A stretch of 39,466 nucleotides of DNA from Opitutia bacterium (GCA_002694035.1 NZKY01000045.1:1-39466); one strand, 5' to 3'. Positions 24,838 through 37,263 are shown, counted from the first letter of the stretch. Made by a program: numbers and translations. Notes: a model not told the origin generated them from the letters alone.

Positions 24838-25590
24838 TTATGAGAAAAACTTTTTGATCTTAGCTTTTGCGTGATCGCGATTTAATTTTGCGATGTAATC
24901 AAGGGAAATATCCTTCGGACAAGCAGCGGAACATTCACCGTAATTTCTACAATTTCCAAAACCGGCTTCATCCATTGCGGATACCATGGCGAGAACCCGT
25001 TTATCTTTTTCTGCTTGGCCCTGAGGTAATAAGTTCAGATGACCAGCTTTGGCGGAAGTAAAGAGCATAGCTGATGCATTTTTACAAGACGCAACACATG
25101 CACCACAACCTATACAAGCAGCAGCATCCATTGCCTTATCTGAATCACTTTTAGCAACGGGTAAAGCATTTCCATCGGGAGCACTACCTGTTCTAACTGT
25201 TATAAAACCCCCAGCTTGTGTAATTCGATCAAAGGCGGAACGATCTACTACCAAGTCACGGACAACCGGAAAGGCCTTGGCTCGAAATGGTTCGATGGTA
25301 ATGGTTTCACCATCGCGAAATTTTCTCATGTGAAGCTGACAGGTCGTTGTCGAATCCTCGGGACCATGTGCATAACCGTTTATAGTAAGCGAACAGGTAC
25401 CACAAATTCCCTCCCTGCAATCATGATCAAACAACACTGGTTCTATTCCCTGGCTCAAGAGCTGCTCATTAAGCTGATCCATCATTTCTAAAAATGAAGA
25501 ATCTTCCGAAACCCCATCTAACTCATAATTCTCAAATCGACCATCCGAATCGTTACCGTCTTGCCTCCAAACCTTTAATGTCAATTTCAT
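24838..25590 (-). CDS. sdhB: Succinate dehydrogenase/fumarate reductase iron-sulfur subunit
   Basis: The 250-residue product has a plant-type [2Fe-2S] site near residues 57-86 ([14 protein letters not shown] … TTTCQL). A bacterial ferredoxin-type [4Fe-4S] site ([13 protein letters not shown]) and a [3Fe-4S] site ([15 protein letters not shown]) follow. It passes electrons from the flavoprotein SdhA to the membrane cytochrome b. The loop between CGTC and the fourth Cys is longer than in the E. coli protein, as is usual in the B-type enzymes of Bacteroidota and relatives. It is the third gene of sdhC-sdhA-sdhB, 9 nt after sdhA. Confidence 0.97.
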   Translation of the reverse strand: MKLTLKVWRQDGNDSDGRFENYELDGVSEDSSFLEMMDQLNEQLLSQGIEPVLFDHDCREGICGTCSLTINGYAHGPEDSTTTCQLHMRKFRDGETITIEPFRAKAFPVVRDLVVDRSAFDRITQAGGFITVRTGSAPDGNALPVAKSDSDKAMDAAACIGCGACVASCKNASAMLFTSAKAGHLNLLPQGQAEKDKRVLAMVSAMDEAGFGNCRNYGECSAACPKDISLDYIAKLNRDHAKAKIKKFFS

Positions 25591-25599
25591 AAAAAATGA

Positions 25600-27516
25600 T
25601 TATTTATAACTTCTTACGGCAAGTTTGACATTCTCATACTTTAATTCTTCCTGATGCCTAGCAGGAACACTTCCATCTCCTTTATATTCCCAAACAGCAG
25701 CATGGGCGAAATTTTCATCGTCTCTTGTCGCTTCTCCTTCTTCAGTCTGAAATTCTTCACGGAAATGTCCTCCACAAGACTCATTTCTTTCTAGTGCATC
25801 TCGACATAATAATTCACCGAAGTCCAAAAAGTCGCGAACGCGCCCTGCTCTTTCGAGCTCAGCATTTAAGTTACTGGAATTTCCAGGAACAAGAAGGTTT
25901 TTTTCAAAATCATCTCTTAAGTCTTGTATTTGCCCAATCGCTTTCTCAAGCCCGGGAGCATTCCTCGCCATACCGGCAGATTCCCACATAATTTGACCGA
26001 GTTGCTTATGATAGGAGCGAGAAGAACGATTTCCTTTGCAGGATGTTAAAAGATCGATTCTTTGTCTGACAGACTCCATTACCTCTTTGACCTCGGATGA
26101 ATCAGGACTAATTGAACCGGCACCCGTACTCGCAAGGTAATCGCCAATGGTGTATGGAATTACAAAATATCCATCACTCAAACCCTGCATGAGAGCACTT
26201 GCCCCCAATCTGTTTGCTCCATGATCTGAGAAGTTTGCTTCACCTAATGCAAAACAGCCAGGAATTGTAGTCATCAAATTATAGTCAACCCAAAGCCCAC
26301 CCATAGTATAATGAATAGCTGGATAAATTCTCATCGGTCTTTTATAAGCATTTTCACCGGTAATCCTTTCATACATCTGAAAAAGATTACCGTATCTCTC
26401 ACGAATGGTGGATTCACCAAGACGAGATATTGAATCAGCGAAGTCCAAATAAACTCCACGACCACCAGGACCAACTCCACGTCCTTCATCACATGCCTCT
26501 TTTGCAGAACGACTAGAAATGTCTCGTGGTGCAAGATTACCAAAACTTGGATACTTTCTCTCTAGGTAGTAATCCCGATCATTTTCTGAAATTTCATTCG
26601 GGTCCTTATTACAATCTTCAGGATTTTTAGGAACCCATACCCGACCATCGTTTCTCAGAGATTCGGACATCAAAGTTAGCTTTGATTGATGATCACCTGA
26701 AACAGGAATGCAAGTTGGGTGAATCTGGGTGAAACAAGGATTCGCAAATCCTGCTCCTCGTCGGTAAGCTCGGTATGTGGCTGTTACATTACAACCTATT
26801 GCGTTTGTTGATAAATAATATACATTTCCGTAACCACCGGTACACAGCAACACAGCATCAGCAGTCCAAGCCTTGATTTCACCTGTTGCTAAGTTACGGG
26901 TTATAATTCCCTTTGCATGTCCATCCACTACCACAAGATCCAACATCTCGCTTCTTGTGTGCATTTTTACCTGACCAGCAGAAATTTGTCGACTCAATGC
27001 ACTGTAGGCACCCAAGAGTAATTGCTGACCGGTTTGGCCTCTGGCATAAAAAGTTCTGCTCACCTGAGCTCCACCAAAAGAACGATTTGCAAGTAAGCCT
27101 CCGTACTCTCTAGCAAAAGGAACTCCTTGAGCAACACACTGATCGATAATATTAGTGCTGTTTTGAGCAAGACGATAAACATTTGCTTCTCTTGATCGAA
27201 AATCTCCTCCTTTAACAGTGTCGTAAAATAACCGGTATATACTGTCACCGTCATTTTGATAATTCTTGGCGGCGTTAATGCCACCCTGTGCTGCAATTGA
27301 ATGTGCCCTTCTGGGCGAATCCTGGTAGCAGAAACAATCAACATGGTATCCTAATTCACCAAGGGTTGCAGCAGCTGAACCACCTGCCAACCCAGAACCA
27401 ACCACAATGATACGAAATTTTCTTTTATTAGCTGGATTAACTAATTTCGAAGAGAACCGATGATTGTCCCATTTATCTGAAATTGGTCCTTCGGGAATTT
27501 TAGAGTTAAGATTCAT
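25600..27516 (-). CDS. sdhA: Succinate dehydrogenase/fumarate reductase flavoprotein subunit
   Basis: The 638-residue product has the N-terminal FAD dinucleotide-binding motif ([19 protein letters not shown]) and the covalent-FAD His segment [18 protein letters not shown]. Catalytic segments include [11 protein letters not shown] and [11 protein letters not shown], and [20 protein letters not shown] closes the FAD site. It oxidises succinate to fumarate in the TCA cycle (or the reverse) at the cytoplasmic face. The length fits the long non-proteobacterial SdhA with the B-type membrane subunit. Its start overlaps the end of sdhC by 4 nt. Confidence 0.97.
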   Translation of the reverse strand: MNLNSKIPEGPISDKWDNHRFSSKLVNPANKRKFRIIVVGSGLAGGSAAATLGELGYHVDCFCYQDSPRRAHSIAAQGGINAAKNYQNDGDSIYRLFYDTVKGGDFRSREANVYRLAQNSTNIIDQCVAQGVPFAREYGGLLANRSFGGAQVSRTFYARGQTGQQLLLGAYSALSRQISAGQVKMHTRSEMLDLVVVDGHAKGIITRNLATGEIKAWTADAVLLCTGGYGNVYYLSTNAIGCNVTATYRAYRRGAGFANPCFTQIHPTCIPVSGDHQSKLTLMSESLRNDGRVWVPKNPEDCNKDPNEISENDRDYYLERKYPSFGNLAPRDISSRSAKEACDEGRGVGPGGRGVYLDFADSISRLGESTIRERYGNLFQMYERITGENAYKRPMRIYPAIHYTMGGLWVDYNLMTTIPGCFALGEANFSDHGANRLGASALMQGLSDGYFVIPYTIGDYLASTGAGSISPDSSEVKEVMESVRQRIDLLTSCKGNRSSRSYHKQLGQIMWESAGMARNAPGLEKAIGQIQDLRDDFEKNLLVPGNSSNLNAELERAGRVRDFLDFGELLCRDALERNESCGGHFREEFQTEEGEATRDDENFAHAAVWEYKGDGSVPARHQEELKYENVKLAVRSYK

Positions 27517-28265
27517 TTTTTTGAATGTTTAGGGGTTGGTTCCTCCATAGATGGGGGGAAAAAAGTTGAGTCATACGATTCGAAAATCTGATATTTTTGA
27601 GCCATAACGCTTAGAGGAACGATAGAAAATCCAGCAAAAATGATCCAAGCATAAGCTACGGATAAAAGGTCTAATTTTTTCCTCCATGATTCTGATCTTA
27701 TACCCAGAGATTGAAAAACACTCGAGAACCCATGAGCCAAGTGCCGGCATAATAGAAACATTGCAACTATATAAAAAACGGAAACAAAGTCATTTTTGAA
27801 ACCAGAGATGATCATGGAAAAAGCGTCGTGAATTTCTCTTTCATCCGGGGAACCAACTGTTGTCATCATTTCAGAGTATTCCGGATAGATTAATCGTATG
27901 GTAAAATGTAAGAGATGAAAAACTACAAAAGCTAAAATTATCGAACCAGTTAATCCCATTCTTAACGAGGACCAACCTGCACGCTTTGTAATTTCGATAT
28001 CGTTAGTATTCGGTCTAGCCGCTTTATTTTCCATTATCAATGAATATGCCGTCCATGCATGGATGAGAATAGCGGAAAGAAGAATAAGTCTGGAACCCCA
28101 TAGAACAAACCAAGGAAGTGATTGAAGGGAGTGAGCATAGGAGTTGATTTGTTCTTGTCCGGCAAAAACTTGGAGGTTACCTGCCATGTGCACAAGGACA
28201 AAACCCACAAGCACAATACCAGATAGTGCCATGAGATACTTCTTCCCAAGTGATGATGAAAACAT
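27513..28265 (-). CDS. sdhC: Succinate dehydrogenase cytochrome b subunit (B-type, cytochrome b558 family)
   Basis: The 250-residue integral membrane protein has five hydrophobic helices, with candidate haem-ligand histidines ([42 protein letters not shown]). This single-subunit, di-haem anchor is typical of Bacteroidota, Chlorobi and Verrucomicrobiota; there is no separate SdhD. It is the first gene of the sdh operon and faces pyrG across a 209-bp divergent region. The start [16 protein letters not shown] is the normal beginning for the family. Confidence 0.95.
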   Translation of the reverse strand: MFSSSLGKKYLMALSGIVLVGFVLVHMAGNLQVFAGQEQINSYAHSLQSLPWFVLWGSRLILLSAILIHAWTAYSLIMENKAARPNTNDIEITKRAGWSSLRMGLTGSIILAFVVFHLLHFTIRLIYPEYSEMMTTVGSPDEREIHDAFSMIISGFKNDFVSVFYIVAMFLLCRHLAHGFSSVFQSLGIRSESWRKKLDLLSVAYAWIIFAGFSIVPLSVMAQKYQIFESYDSTFFPPSMEEPTPKHSKK

Positions 28266-28391
28266 AGAATTAATTTATTTTAGATTATGATTAGAGCAAA
28301 CCAAAGAAAACGATGTTTGGACAATTTGAAACATTCGGATTTTCTATTAGAAGAAATAATTGTAATTCGGCAAGAACCTTTAGGTATTTTC

Positions 28392-28405
28392 ACTTTTATA
28401 AAAGT
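28392..28405. promoter_or_regulatory. 14-bp perfect palindrome in the sdhC-pyrG divergent region
   Basis: ACTTTTATAAAAGT reads the same on both strands, and a related imperfect AT-rich copy follows immediately. It lies about 70 nt before pyrG and 127 nt before sdhC. It could be an operator or part of a promoter (TATAAA), but AT-rich palindromes arise by chance in such DNA. No convincing sigma-70 pair was settled for either gene. Confidence 0.25.
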
Positions 28406-28456
28406 ACTTATTTTTAAAAACTTTGTTGCCAGAAATTATTCTTAGGTTTCTTGTAG

Positions 28457-30103
<1,647 letters not shown>

Positions 30104-30196
30104 CTCAAAGTATTTTTTTCTTTTGGAAACAGAAAATATCTATTATTTTATCGCACCCAAGAGATTTCTTAAACTGTTAGTTTGTAACTGCTTAGG

Positions 30197-31075
30197 ATGA
30201 TTGACTGTCACACCCACCGATATCCTGTGGAGGTATATTCGAATCCACAAATTTTTGCAAAAAAACACAAAGAAAAACATTGGCTTGAAATCGTTGCCCC
30301 AAGCAATGGTAAAAGTATTCAAGGGTGGGCATCTAGAGATCAAATGATTGGAGCAATGGATAAAGCATCAGTAAAAAAAGCTGTGCTATTGAGTTGGTAC
30401 TGGGAAAATCCAGAGACATCCATACTTCAGAATGAGTGGTATGCGAGCTGGCTCAAGGAAGACTCGAATCGGTTTTATGCATTTGCTTCAATCCATCCAT
30501 CTTTAAAAAAGCCTCTTGATGAACTAAAGAAGTGTATTGATCTCGGGTTTGTTGGAATTGGTGAGACTCATCCGCATGTTCAGAAATTTTCTATGAAAGA
30601 CCCAGTCTGGTTAGAATGTGTAAAGTTCGCATCTGAAAATGGTTTACCCATCAATTTCCATGTAACCGAACCAGTTGGGCATGACTATCCCGGAAGAATT
30701 CCCACCCCGTTCGAAGATTTTCTATGGTTGGCATGCGAATTCCCGGAACTCAAAATCATTCTGGCTCATGCAGGTGGTCTTTTCCCCTTTTATGAATTAA
30801 ACCCGAAGGTTAAAAAAAAATTGAATAATGTTTTTTATGATTTGTCAGCATGCCCTCTTCTGTATGAAGGTTCTCTGTACCGAAAATTGATTGAAGTCGT
30901 GGGTCCGGAAAAAATCCTTTGGGGAACAGATTATCCCTTACGAATCTTTCCTAAATTTCAAAAAGATCCCGATTTTTTGACATTCAAGAATTTTGTTGAA
31001 CAAGAAGCCAAATTGAACGATTCCGAAAGTAGGGCAATCTTTGGTGAAAATTTTCTCTCCCTTCTCCCATGTTAA
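30197..31075 (+). CDS. Amidohydrolase family 2 TIM-barrel metal-dependent hydrolase
   Basis: The 292-residue product begins MIDCHTHRYP, the HxH metal motif of the amidohydrolase-2 family. It continues with NFHVTEP (metal His), IILAHAGG (catalytic or metal His) and KILWGTDYP (the metal Asp). It is therefore a likely zinc- or manganese-dependent hydrolase or decarboxylase; the substrate cannot be deduced. Its end overlaps the following ABC ATPase by 7 nt, which suggests one operon and perhaps a role linked to what that transporter handles. It is not close in sequence to the other amidohydrolase at 21479. Family certain, role open. Confidence 0.83.
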   Translation: MIDCHTHRYPVEVYSNPQIFAKKHKEKHWLEIVAPSNGKSIQGWASRDQMIGAMDKASVKKAVLLSWYWENPETSILQNEWYASWLKEDSNRFYAFASIHPSLKKPLDELKKCIDLGFVGIGETHPHVQKFSMKDPVWLECVKFASENGLPINFHVTEPVGHDYPGRIPTPFEDFLWLACEFPELKIILAHAGGLFPFYELNPKVKKKLNNVFYDLSACPLLYEGSLYRKLIEVVGPEKILWGTDYPLRIFPKFQKDPDFLTFKNFVEQEAKLNDSESRAIFGENFLSLLPC

Positions 31076-31704
31076 TTGAACTAAAGAATATTATCCCCGA
31101 ACCAATCCCTAAAAAGATTGTTAAATCTTCAGAAGTTTGGGGGAGGAATCTTCGCATTGAAGCTAATTCTCGTGTTCTAATCTCTGCCCAATCAGGAATG
31201 GGGAAATCCACTCTACTTCACATAATTTACGGATTAAGAAAAGACTATTCAGGAAAACTTTTAATCAATGGAAAATCAATCCGTGAATACTCTTACGAGG
31301 AATGGGAAAACTTCAGAAAAAAATTCAGCTCCATGGTGTTTCAAGATTTGCGACTTTTCCCTCATTTAACCGCTAAACAAAATATTGAACTGCTTCCTGA
31401 AGTAAACAACACAGCACCATCCATAGGAGAAATGACTGTTAAGTTAGGAGTCGAAAGCTGTCTAGAACAATCTATTTCGACTTTATCACATGGACAGCGC
31501 CAGCGTATTGCAATTATTCGGGCACTTCGTAAACCATTTACACTTCTTATGCTTGACGAACCTTTCAGTCACCTGGATGAAGAAAATCAAAAGCATGCAT
31601 CACAATTGATCCAAGAAGTAGTTAAAGGAAATGCTGCTGGTTTGATCCTTTCCTCTCTCGGTTCTACGCCTGCCCTCTCCTTTGATCAACATATTTCCCT
31701 GTGA
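31069..31704 (+). CDS. ABC transporter ATP-binding protein (LolD/MacB/FtsE-like), with degenerate motifs
   Basis: The 211-residue product is a short ABC ATPase. Walker A is A40-QSGMGKS (usual first Gly replaced by Ala), the Q-loop is FQD (Q92), the signature is LSHGQ (139-143, for LSGGQ) and Walker B is LLMLDE with D163-E164. The switch histidine is missing: the segment that should read THD is S196-L197-G198 in GLILSSLGST. The domain ends soon after, giving a compact enzyme. The conserved catalytic glutamate remains. It pairs with the permease that starts in the 4-nt GTGA overlap. Such LolD-like ATPases drive lipoprotein or lipid release, or act in signalling without transport (FtsEX). Reduced ATPase activity is an inference. 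Confidence 0.87.
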   Translation: MLIELKNIIPEPIPKKIVKSSEVWGRNLRIEANSRVLISAQSGMGKSTLLHIIYGLRKDYSGKLLINGKSIREYSYEEWENFRKKFSSMVFQDLRLFPHLTAKQNIELLPEVNNTAPSIGEMTVKLGVESCLEQSISTLSHGQRQRIAIIRALRKPFTLLMLDEPFSHLDEENQKHASQLIQEVVKGNAAGLILSSLGSTPALSFDQHISL

Positions 31705-33092
31705 AACCAATTTTTAAGCAATCCATCCTGCAAATCTGTTTACAAGTCGCAGGCCCCCGCAAAGAATTGATTATTGCATCTGTGGGTTGTCTAATCGGAT
31801 CCATTCTTCTCTTACTTGCGATTCAGTTCTATCAGGATGCTCAAAATTACCTGAACGATAATGAAGCACCAAAAAATTATTTCACAATAAATAAAAAAGT
31901 GGAAGGTGGAGCCTTGGTAAATTTGGGTAAAAAAGATGAATCCTTTTCAAAAAAAGAATTAGATGCCATTGGCAAGCTCGATGGAGTCAAGAGAATTGGA
32001 GGTTTTGTTCGCAATCAATTTCCTTTGACCCTTTACATTTGGCCATCCGGTAAAATAGGGCTTGGAGCAGCAGCTAAAACTGATTTGTTCTTCGAATCTA
32101 TACCCGATGAATTTCTCGACTACATTCCCGAGGAATGGGTCTGGGAAGAAAACTCCACTCTTATACCCATCATGGTACCAAAATTCTACCTAGATCTTTG
32201 GAATTTTGGACTCGCCCCATCGCGGGTAGAATATCCTGCTCTATCCACCCAAGCCGCCAAGGGTATGCCGATCGAAATCTTTATTGGCAAAAATCGAGAA
32301 ACCACACTAGATGGTCGCTTCGTGGCGTTCAGTAAAAGAATTAACAGCGTTCTCGTTCCAGAAAGTTTCCTTACTTGGGCTAACGAAAAATTTGGCCAAC
32401 CGGACAGTGGAAACTTTTATTTTCTCTGGAAAGAAGGCACTATCGATGGTCCGCCCCGAACAAGTAAACAAATCATTGAGATGATAAACGAACCCGGTTT
32501 TGATTCCTGGGAAGTGTCTCCTCTTGGCAATCCAGCCGATCGTTCCCCAATCACCTCAATTTCTAAATCACAGGAGAAAGAAATTCAACCCTCCCGCATA
32601 ATTCTTGAGGTGGCAGATAATCCATCCCCTAGCCTTCTTCAGTTTATTGAGGATAAAGGATATGAACTCAACCGGGAATTTCCTGAGCAGGATATAATCA
32701 AAAAAGCACTGACTGGGCTTTTTATTGGATTAGTCGGAATAGGCACTCTACTCTCCCTTCTTTCCATTGCCACCTTTGCCACTAGTTACCGACTTCTGAT
32801 TGCAAAGTCTTCGGAACATGCACGCAATCTTCTATTACTCGGGTTTTCTCGTAAACAAATCAGCCAAATTTTCTTTTCACGCTTTACCCGTTTGTTCTTT
32901 GGTATCCTTATCCTTTCATTACTCATAGCATTCATTGGTAAATCTATTCTCATTGAACAGGTAAATGGAATTGGATTAAGTATTAATGAAATAATCTCGC
33001 CAAGCACCCTTTTCTTCTTGGGCATATACGCGATTATATTTCTTTTAATTAATAAGCGAGTAATCGACAAATCCATCGCCGATCTTCTTTAG
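31701..33092 (+). CDS. ABC transporter permease, MacB/FtsX-like fold
   Basis: The 463-residue product has one membrane helix near the N-terminus (about 23-44), a large extracytoplasmic domain (about 50-330), and three further helices at about 340-366, 395-415 and 435-455. This is the FtsX/MacB/LolC layout. Translation starts at the GTG within the stop of the ATPase gene (31701), so the pair is coupled. No second permease gene follows, so a homodimer is expected. The periplasmic domain has no motif I recognise. By analogy it would be a mechanotransmission-type transporter for an unknown lipid, lipoprotein or peptide. It converges on clpB with 15 nt between. Confidence 0.8.
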   Translation: MKPIFKQSILQICLQVAGPRKELIIASVGCLIGSILLLLAIQFYQDAQNYLNDNEAPKNYFTINKKVEGGALVNLGKKDESFSKKELDAIGKLDGVKRIGGFVRNQFPLTLYIWPSGKIGLGAAAKTDLFFESIPDEFLDYIPEEWVWEENSTLIPIMVPKFYLDLWNFGLAPSRVEYPALSTQAAKGMPIEIFIGKNRETTLDGRFVAFSKRINSVLVPESFLTWANEKFGQPDSGNFYFLWKEGTIDGPPRTSKQIIEMINEPGFDSWEVSPLGNPADRSPITSISKSQEKEIQPSRIILEVADNPSPSLLQFIEDKGYELNREFPEQDIIKKALTGLFIGLVGIGTLLSLLSIATFATSYRLLIAKSSEHARNLLLLGFSRKQISQIFFSRFTRLFFGILILSLLIAFIGKSILIEQVNGIGLSINEIISPSTLFFLGIYAIIFLLINKRVIDKSIADLL

Positions 33093-33107
33093 CTCTGAGT
33101 TCGAAGT

Positions 33108-35711
33108 TTATACTAAATTAACCTTCATCACCAGTTCTTCGTCTTTTATGGAAAAAGCAATTTCACTCCCTTCATCCACCTCGCCCGCAACAAGTGCCCG
33201 GGCAAGTTGGGTCTCAACTTGTTTTTGTAGAAATCTTTTCAATGGACGGGCACCATAGGTTGGGTCATACCCTTTTTCCCCGATCCATTTCTTAGCCGCA
33301 TCCGTAAAGACTACAGAGATTTTCCGATCCTTTAGTCTTTTATTTAGTGAATTCAGCAAGAGATCAACTATCTCGGTAATTTCTTCAAGTGAGAGTGGTT
33401 TAAAAAGAACAGTATCGTCAATCCGATTAAGAAACTCAGGACGAAAATGATCCCGTAGGTCCGCCAAAACTGACTCACGGGCGGATTCGGAAATTTCATT
33501 ATTTATCAAATTATCCTGTAAGTATCGACTTCCAACATTGGAGGTCATAATAACAACCACATTCTTAAAGTCGACGGTTCGACCCTGAGAATCGGTTAGT
33601 CGACCATCGTCCATCAATTGAAGAAGGACATTAAAAACATCCGGATGAGCTTTTTCTATCTCGTCGAAAAGGACAACTGAATAGGGCTTACGACGAACCG
33701 CTTCAGTAAGCTGTCCCCCTTCCTCATATCCCACATACCCTGGAGGTGCACCGATTAATCGGGCAACGGAATGCTTTTCCATGTATTCGGACATATCTAT
33801 GCGCACTACATTGTTTTCGCTGTCGAACAGGCTCTCTGCCAAAGTCTTTGCAAGTTCGGTTTTACCCACTCCGGTAGGTCCGAGAAAAAGAAAAGAACCA
33901 ATTGGACGATGCGGATCTTTGATACCCGCTCGGGCACGCATGATCGCTTCAGAAACTGCATCCACTGCTTCGTTCTGCCCAATTACACGCTCGTGTAAAA
34001 TATTCTGGAGACGAAGAAGTTTTTCGCGTTCACCTTCAATTAATTTAGTAACCGGTACGCCTGTCCAGCGGGCTACAATATCGGCAATTTCCTCAGCAGT
34101 CACTTCTTCCTTAAGAATGGAATCATCTTTTTTTTCCGCATTCTCTAGTTTCTCTAATTCTGCTTCTAAGTCGGGTAGTTTTCCATGTTTTAATTCGGCA
34201 ACAAGATTTAAATCATAGGCTCGCTCGGCACGTTCCATTTCGGCACGGGTGGATTCGATTTGTTCTCGGAGAACTCGAACATCATCAATTCCTTTTCTCT
34301 CATTTTCCCACTGACGTTTGATCGTTTCCATCTTATCCCGAGCATTTCCCAAATCTTTACGCAATGCTTCTAGTCGGTCCTTACTCGATTTATCTTTTTC
34401 CTGCTTAAGGGCAGTTTCCTCAATTTCGAGCTGTAATACTCGCCGGCTTATCTCATCAAGTTCAGATGGCATGCTATCAAGTTCAGTGCGAATCATAGCA
34501 CATGCTTCGTCGACTAGATCTATCGCTTTATCAGGAAGAAAACGATCTGAAATATATCGATTTGAAAGAACAGCCGCATTGACTAATGCTTCGTCACGAA
34601 TGTTTACACCGTGATGAATTTCAAAACGTTCACGTAAACCACGAAGGATAGAAATTGTATCTTCCACATTAGGCTGATCAACCAAGACGGTTTGGAAGCG
34701 TCTCTCAAGAGCGGCATCTTTTTCTATATTTTGTCTATATTCATTCAATGTGGTTGCACCAATACAATGAAGCTCTCCACGGGCAAGCATTGGTTTTAGC
34801 ATATTACCCGCATCAATTGCACCCTCGGCTTTACCCGCACCCACAATGGTATGCATTTCATCGATAAATAAGATTATTCTGCCATCTGCTTTACTCACCT
34901 CATTCAATACAGCTTTTAACCTTTCTTCAAATTCCCCACGAAATTTTGCTCCGGCTAAAAGAGAGCCCATTTCAAGAGTAAAAATAGTTTTGTCCTTAAG
35001 TCCTTCGGGAACATCGCCTCGAACAATTCTTTGGGCTAATCCTTCAACAATTGCCGTTTTTCCAACACCTGGCTCCCCAATAAGCACTGGATTATTTTTG
35101 GTCTTTCTGGATAGAATTCGAATAACACGCCGAATTTCTGAATCTCTGCCAATAACAGGATCCAATTTTCCTGACTTTGCTTGTTCAACCAAGTCTATAC
35201 CATATTTTTTCAATGCACGAAATGAGTTCTCGGGGGTTCGATTAGTTACTTTTTGATTCCCTCTAATTTCTTTCAAGGTATCCCTGACTTTCTTTTCACT
35301 TAAATCAAAATTTTTGAGAAATTGTTTAAAAGTGGAAGGTTTACCAACTGAACATAATCCGAGCAGTAAATGTTCTGTGCTAATGTAATCATCCTGCATT
35401 TCGGATGAGATTTTTTGACTTTTTTCAACTGCTTCAGTTAAAGATGCTGAAGCGTATGATCGCGAAGAATTAATGTCACCTGAAATCTTGGGCAAATTTT
35501 TAAGCTCTCGTTGTAGAGCTAGCTGTATAGGTGCAGCACCAACTCCCATTTCTTCGATTAGTGCTGGTACAATTCCATTTTCCTGAGCGATTAAAGCCGA
35601 CAACAAATGCCATACTTCCACCTCCTGTTGCCCATTTCGCTTAGCTACCTCTCCCATCTCTTTTATTGCGGTAATTCCTAGCTCTGTAAATTTTTCTGGG
35701 TCAATATTCAT
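33108..35711 (-). CDS. clpB: ATP-dependent chaperone ClpB
   Basis: The 867-residue product is the Hsp100 disaggregase ClpB. It has an N-terminal double repeat domain (about 1-145), a first AAA domain with Walker A GEPGVGKT near 208 and Walker [13 protein letters not shown], and a coiled-coil middle domain at about 400-530. The second AAA domain has Walker [17 protein letters not shown] near 608 and [21 protein letters not shown]. The middle domain distinguishes it from ClpA and ClpC. It works with DnaK to rescue aggregated protein. The start [12 protein letters not shown] is typical. No CIRCE element or clear heat-shock promoter was found in the 266-bp divergent upstream region. Confidence 0.97.
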   Translation of the reverse strand: MNIDPEKFTELGITAIKEMGEVAKRNGQQEVEVWHLLSALIAQENGIVPALIEEMGVGAAPIQLALQRELKNLPKISGDINSSRSYASASLTEAVEKSQKISSEMQDDYISTEHLLLGLCSVGKPSTFKQFLKNFDLSEKKVRDTLKEIRGNQKVTNRTPENSFRALKKYGIDLVEQAKSGKLDPVIGRDSEIRRVIRILSRKTKNNPVLIGEPGVGKTAIVEGLAQRIVRGDVPEGLKDKTIFTLEMGSLLAGAKFRGEFEERLKAVLNEVSKADGRIILFIDEMHTIVGAGKAEGAIDAGNMLKPMLARGELHCIGATTLNEYRQNIEKDAALERRFQTVLVDQPNVEDTISILRGLRERFEIHHGVNIRDEALVNAAVLSNRYISDRFLPDKAIDLVDEACAMIRTELDSMPSELDEISRRVLQLEIEETALKQEKDKSSKDRLEALRKDLGNARDKMETIKRQWENERKGIDDVRVLREQIESTRAEMERAERAYDLNLVAELKHGKLPDLEAELEKLENAEKKDDSILKEEVTAEEIADIVARWTGVPVTKLIEGEREKLLRLQNILHERVIGQNEAVDAVSEAIMRARAGIKDPHRPIGSFLFLGPTGVGKTELAKTLAESLFDSENNVVRIDMSEYMEKHSVARLIGAPPGYVGYEEGGQLTEAVRRKPYSVVLFDEIEKAHPDVFNVLLQLMDDGRLTDSQGRTVDFKNVVVIMTSNVGSRYLQDNLINNEISESARESVLADLRDHFRPEFLNRIDDTVLFKPLSLEEITEIVDLLLNSLNKRLKDRKISVVFTDAAKKWIGEKGYDPTYGARPLKRFLQKQVETQLARALVAGEVDEGSEIAFSIKDEELVMKVNLV

Positions 35712-35841
35712 ACAAAAGGTTATGCAAGTTATATTCCGTTTCTAATTTTCAATAAAATTTACAGATAGCCGTGCATAGAGGCTTTTTTTCAAATACAATA
35801 GATTCAGGAAGAGACAAAATCCCCCGATAGATTTACAAAGC

Positions 35842-35856
35842 GTGACATTGTGTCAC
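35842..35856. promoter_or_regulatory. Operator-like inverted repeat between clpB and formate dehydrogenase genes
   Basis: GTGACATTGTGTCAC is a perfect 6-3-6 inverted repeat. It resembles CRP/FNR-class half sites (GTGA…TCAC), but the spacing between them is 7 nt instead of 6. It lies just upstream of a weak promoter pair for the formate dehydrogenase gene, a good place for an activator. The binding protein is unknown. Confidence 0.4.
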
Positions 35857-35863
35857 ATTAAAA

Positions 35864-35893
35864 TTGAGTAGAATTTGATATTTGGAATAATAA
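35864..35893 (+). promoter_or_regulatory. Weak sigma-70-like promoter for the formate dehydrogenase gene
   Basis: TTGAGT (35864-35869) is followed after 18 bp by TAATAA (35888-35893). The -35 is fair and the -10 poor, which would fit an activator-dependent promoter with the inverted repeat centred about 15 bp before it. Sequence match only. Confidence 0.25.
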
Positions 35894-36004
35894 ATTCCTT
35901 TTCATTCAATAGCAGATATGTTCGTATGATTCTAGTTTAGCCCGACACCTCCTTGAGAACCTTATTTTGCAGGAGTTATGATCAAAAAATCTTACCCTGA
36001 AATT

Positions 36005-37201
36005 ATGAAAATATTATGCATTTTATACGATGACCCCAAAACCGTTATGCCTAAACGCTATGCATTGGACGATATACCCAAATTGGAAAAATATCCGGAT
36101 GAAATGACCTTGCCTTCCCCAAAAGAAATCGACTTCACTCCAGGTGAATTGTTGGGTTGTGTATCGGGTGAATTAGGATTGCACAAATTTCTTGAAGAAA
36201 ATGGACACACATTAATTGTTACTTCCGATAAAGATGGTAAAGGTTGCCAGGCAGAGAAGGAATTAATAGATTCGGACGTGGTGATCTCGCAACCATTCTT
36301 TCCATTTTATCTGACACGTGAAAGAATGAAATCTGCTTCGAATCTAAAAATGGCGATTACGGCGGGAATTGGATCGGATCATCTCGATTTGCAGGCCGCC
36401 ATGGATCATAAAGTAGATGTGGTCGAAGTAACCTACTGCAATTCTCGCTCAGTTGCTGAACATGTCGTGATGATGATCCTTTCCTTAGTTCGCGACTATC
36501 ATAATCAACATAGAATCGTGAACGAGGGAGGATGGAATATAGCTGATGCCATACAAAGATCATATGATGTAGAAGGTATGCATGTTGGAACTGTAGCAGC
36601 CGGTCGAATCGGACTGGATGTATTGCACAAAATGAAGCCTTTCGATGTACATATGCATTATTTTGATCGCCACCGTTTACCTGAAAGTGTAGAGCAAGAG
36701 CTAAATTTAACCCATCATGAATCCGTTGAATCCTTGGTCTCCGTTTGTGATGTGGTCACAATTAATTGCCCCCTACACCCCGAAACGGAACACCTATTTA
36801 ACGATGAATTAATCGGAAAAATGAAGCGCGGGGCATACATCGTAAATACAGCCCGCGGAAAGATCTGTGACCGGGATGCCATCCCCAGGGCACTAGAAAG
36901 TGGTAAGCTGAGTGGTTATGCAGGTGATGTCTGGTTTCAGCAACCGGCTTCTAATGACCATGCTTGGAGAACCATGCCCAATCATGGAATGACCCCTCAT
37001 ACCTCAGGGACATCTCTTTCTGCACAAGCACGATATGCCGCAGGAGTAAGAGAAATTCTCGAATGCTTCTTCAACGATTCTCCTATTCGCGATCCATACC
37101 TGATCGTAAAAGACGGAGAACTTGCCGGAATGGGAGCTCATTCCTATTCAAAAGGAACCACGACCGGTGGGTCGGAAGAGGCAGCGAATTTCCAGAAGTG
37201 A
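36005..37201 (+). CDS. fdh: NAD-dependent formate dehydrogenase
   Basis: The product is a metal-free D-2-hydroxyacid-type formate dehydrogenase that oxidises formate to CO2 with NAD+. Counting from an upstream ATG at 35978, the residues matching the Pseudomonas sp. 101 enzyme are N155, D230 (NAD-selecting acid), R293, Q322 and H341. All are offset by exactly 9 from N146, D221, R284, Q313 and H332, so the enzyme is intact. The Rossmann motif is GTVAAGRIG. That constant offset favours the ATG at 36005 (MKILCILYDDP, 398 residues). The 35978 start adds nine residues and has an AGGAG only 2 nt before it. The C-terminal HSYSKGTTTGGSEEA is typical of bacterial FDH. It would supply NADH from C1 compounds. 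It stands alone, apart from nth 62 nt downstream. Confidence 0.96.
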   Translation: MKILCILYDDPKTVMPKRYALDDIPKLEKYPDEMTLPSPKEIDFTPGELLGCVSGELGLHKFLEENGHTLIVTSDKDGKGCQAEKELIDSDVVISQPFFPFYLTRERMKSASNLKMAITAGIGSDHLDLQAAMDHKVDVVEVTYCNSRSVAEHVVMMILSLVRDYHNQHRIVNEGGWNIADAIQRSYDVEGMHVGTVAAGRIGLDVLHKMKPFDVHMHYFDRHRLPESVEQELNLTHHESVESLVSVCDVVTINCPLHPETEHLFNDELIGKMKRGAYIVNTARGKICDRDAIPRALESGKLSGYAGDVWFQQPASNDHAWRTMPNHGMTPHTSGTSLSAQARYAAGVREILECFFNDSPIRDPYLIVKDGELAGMGAHSYSKGTTTGGSEEAANFQK

Positions 37202-37263
37202 AATCCTTATAATTAAACGGATTCAATTTAATTTATAGATATCGCTCTTTTCTTTTCCCAAAA

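Noticed and set aside
35842-35856. Classical CRP or FNR site
   Set aside because: GTGA and TCAC are separated by 7 nt, not the 6 nt (CRP) or the spacing of TTGAT-N4-ATCAA (FNR), so I kept only a generic operator-like call.
35712-35977. CIRCE element or sigma-32 promoter for clpB
   Set aside because: I looked for the TTAGCACTC-N9-GAGTGCTAA repeat and a CTTGAA…CCCCAT pair on the minus strand and found neither.
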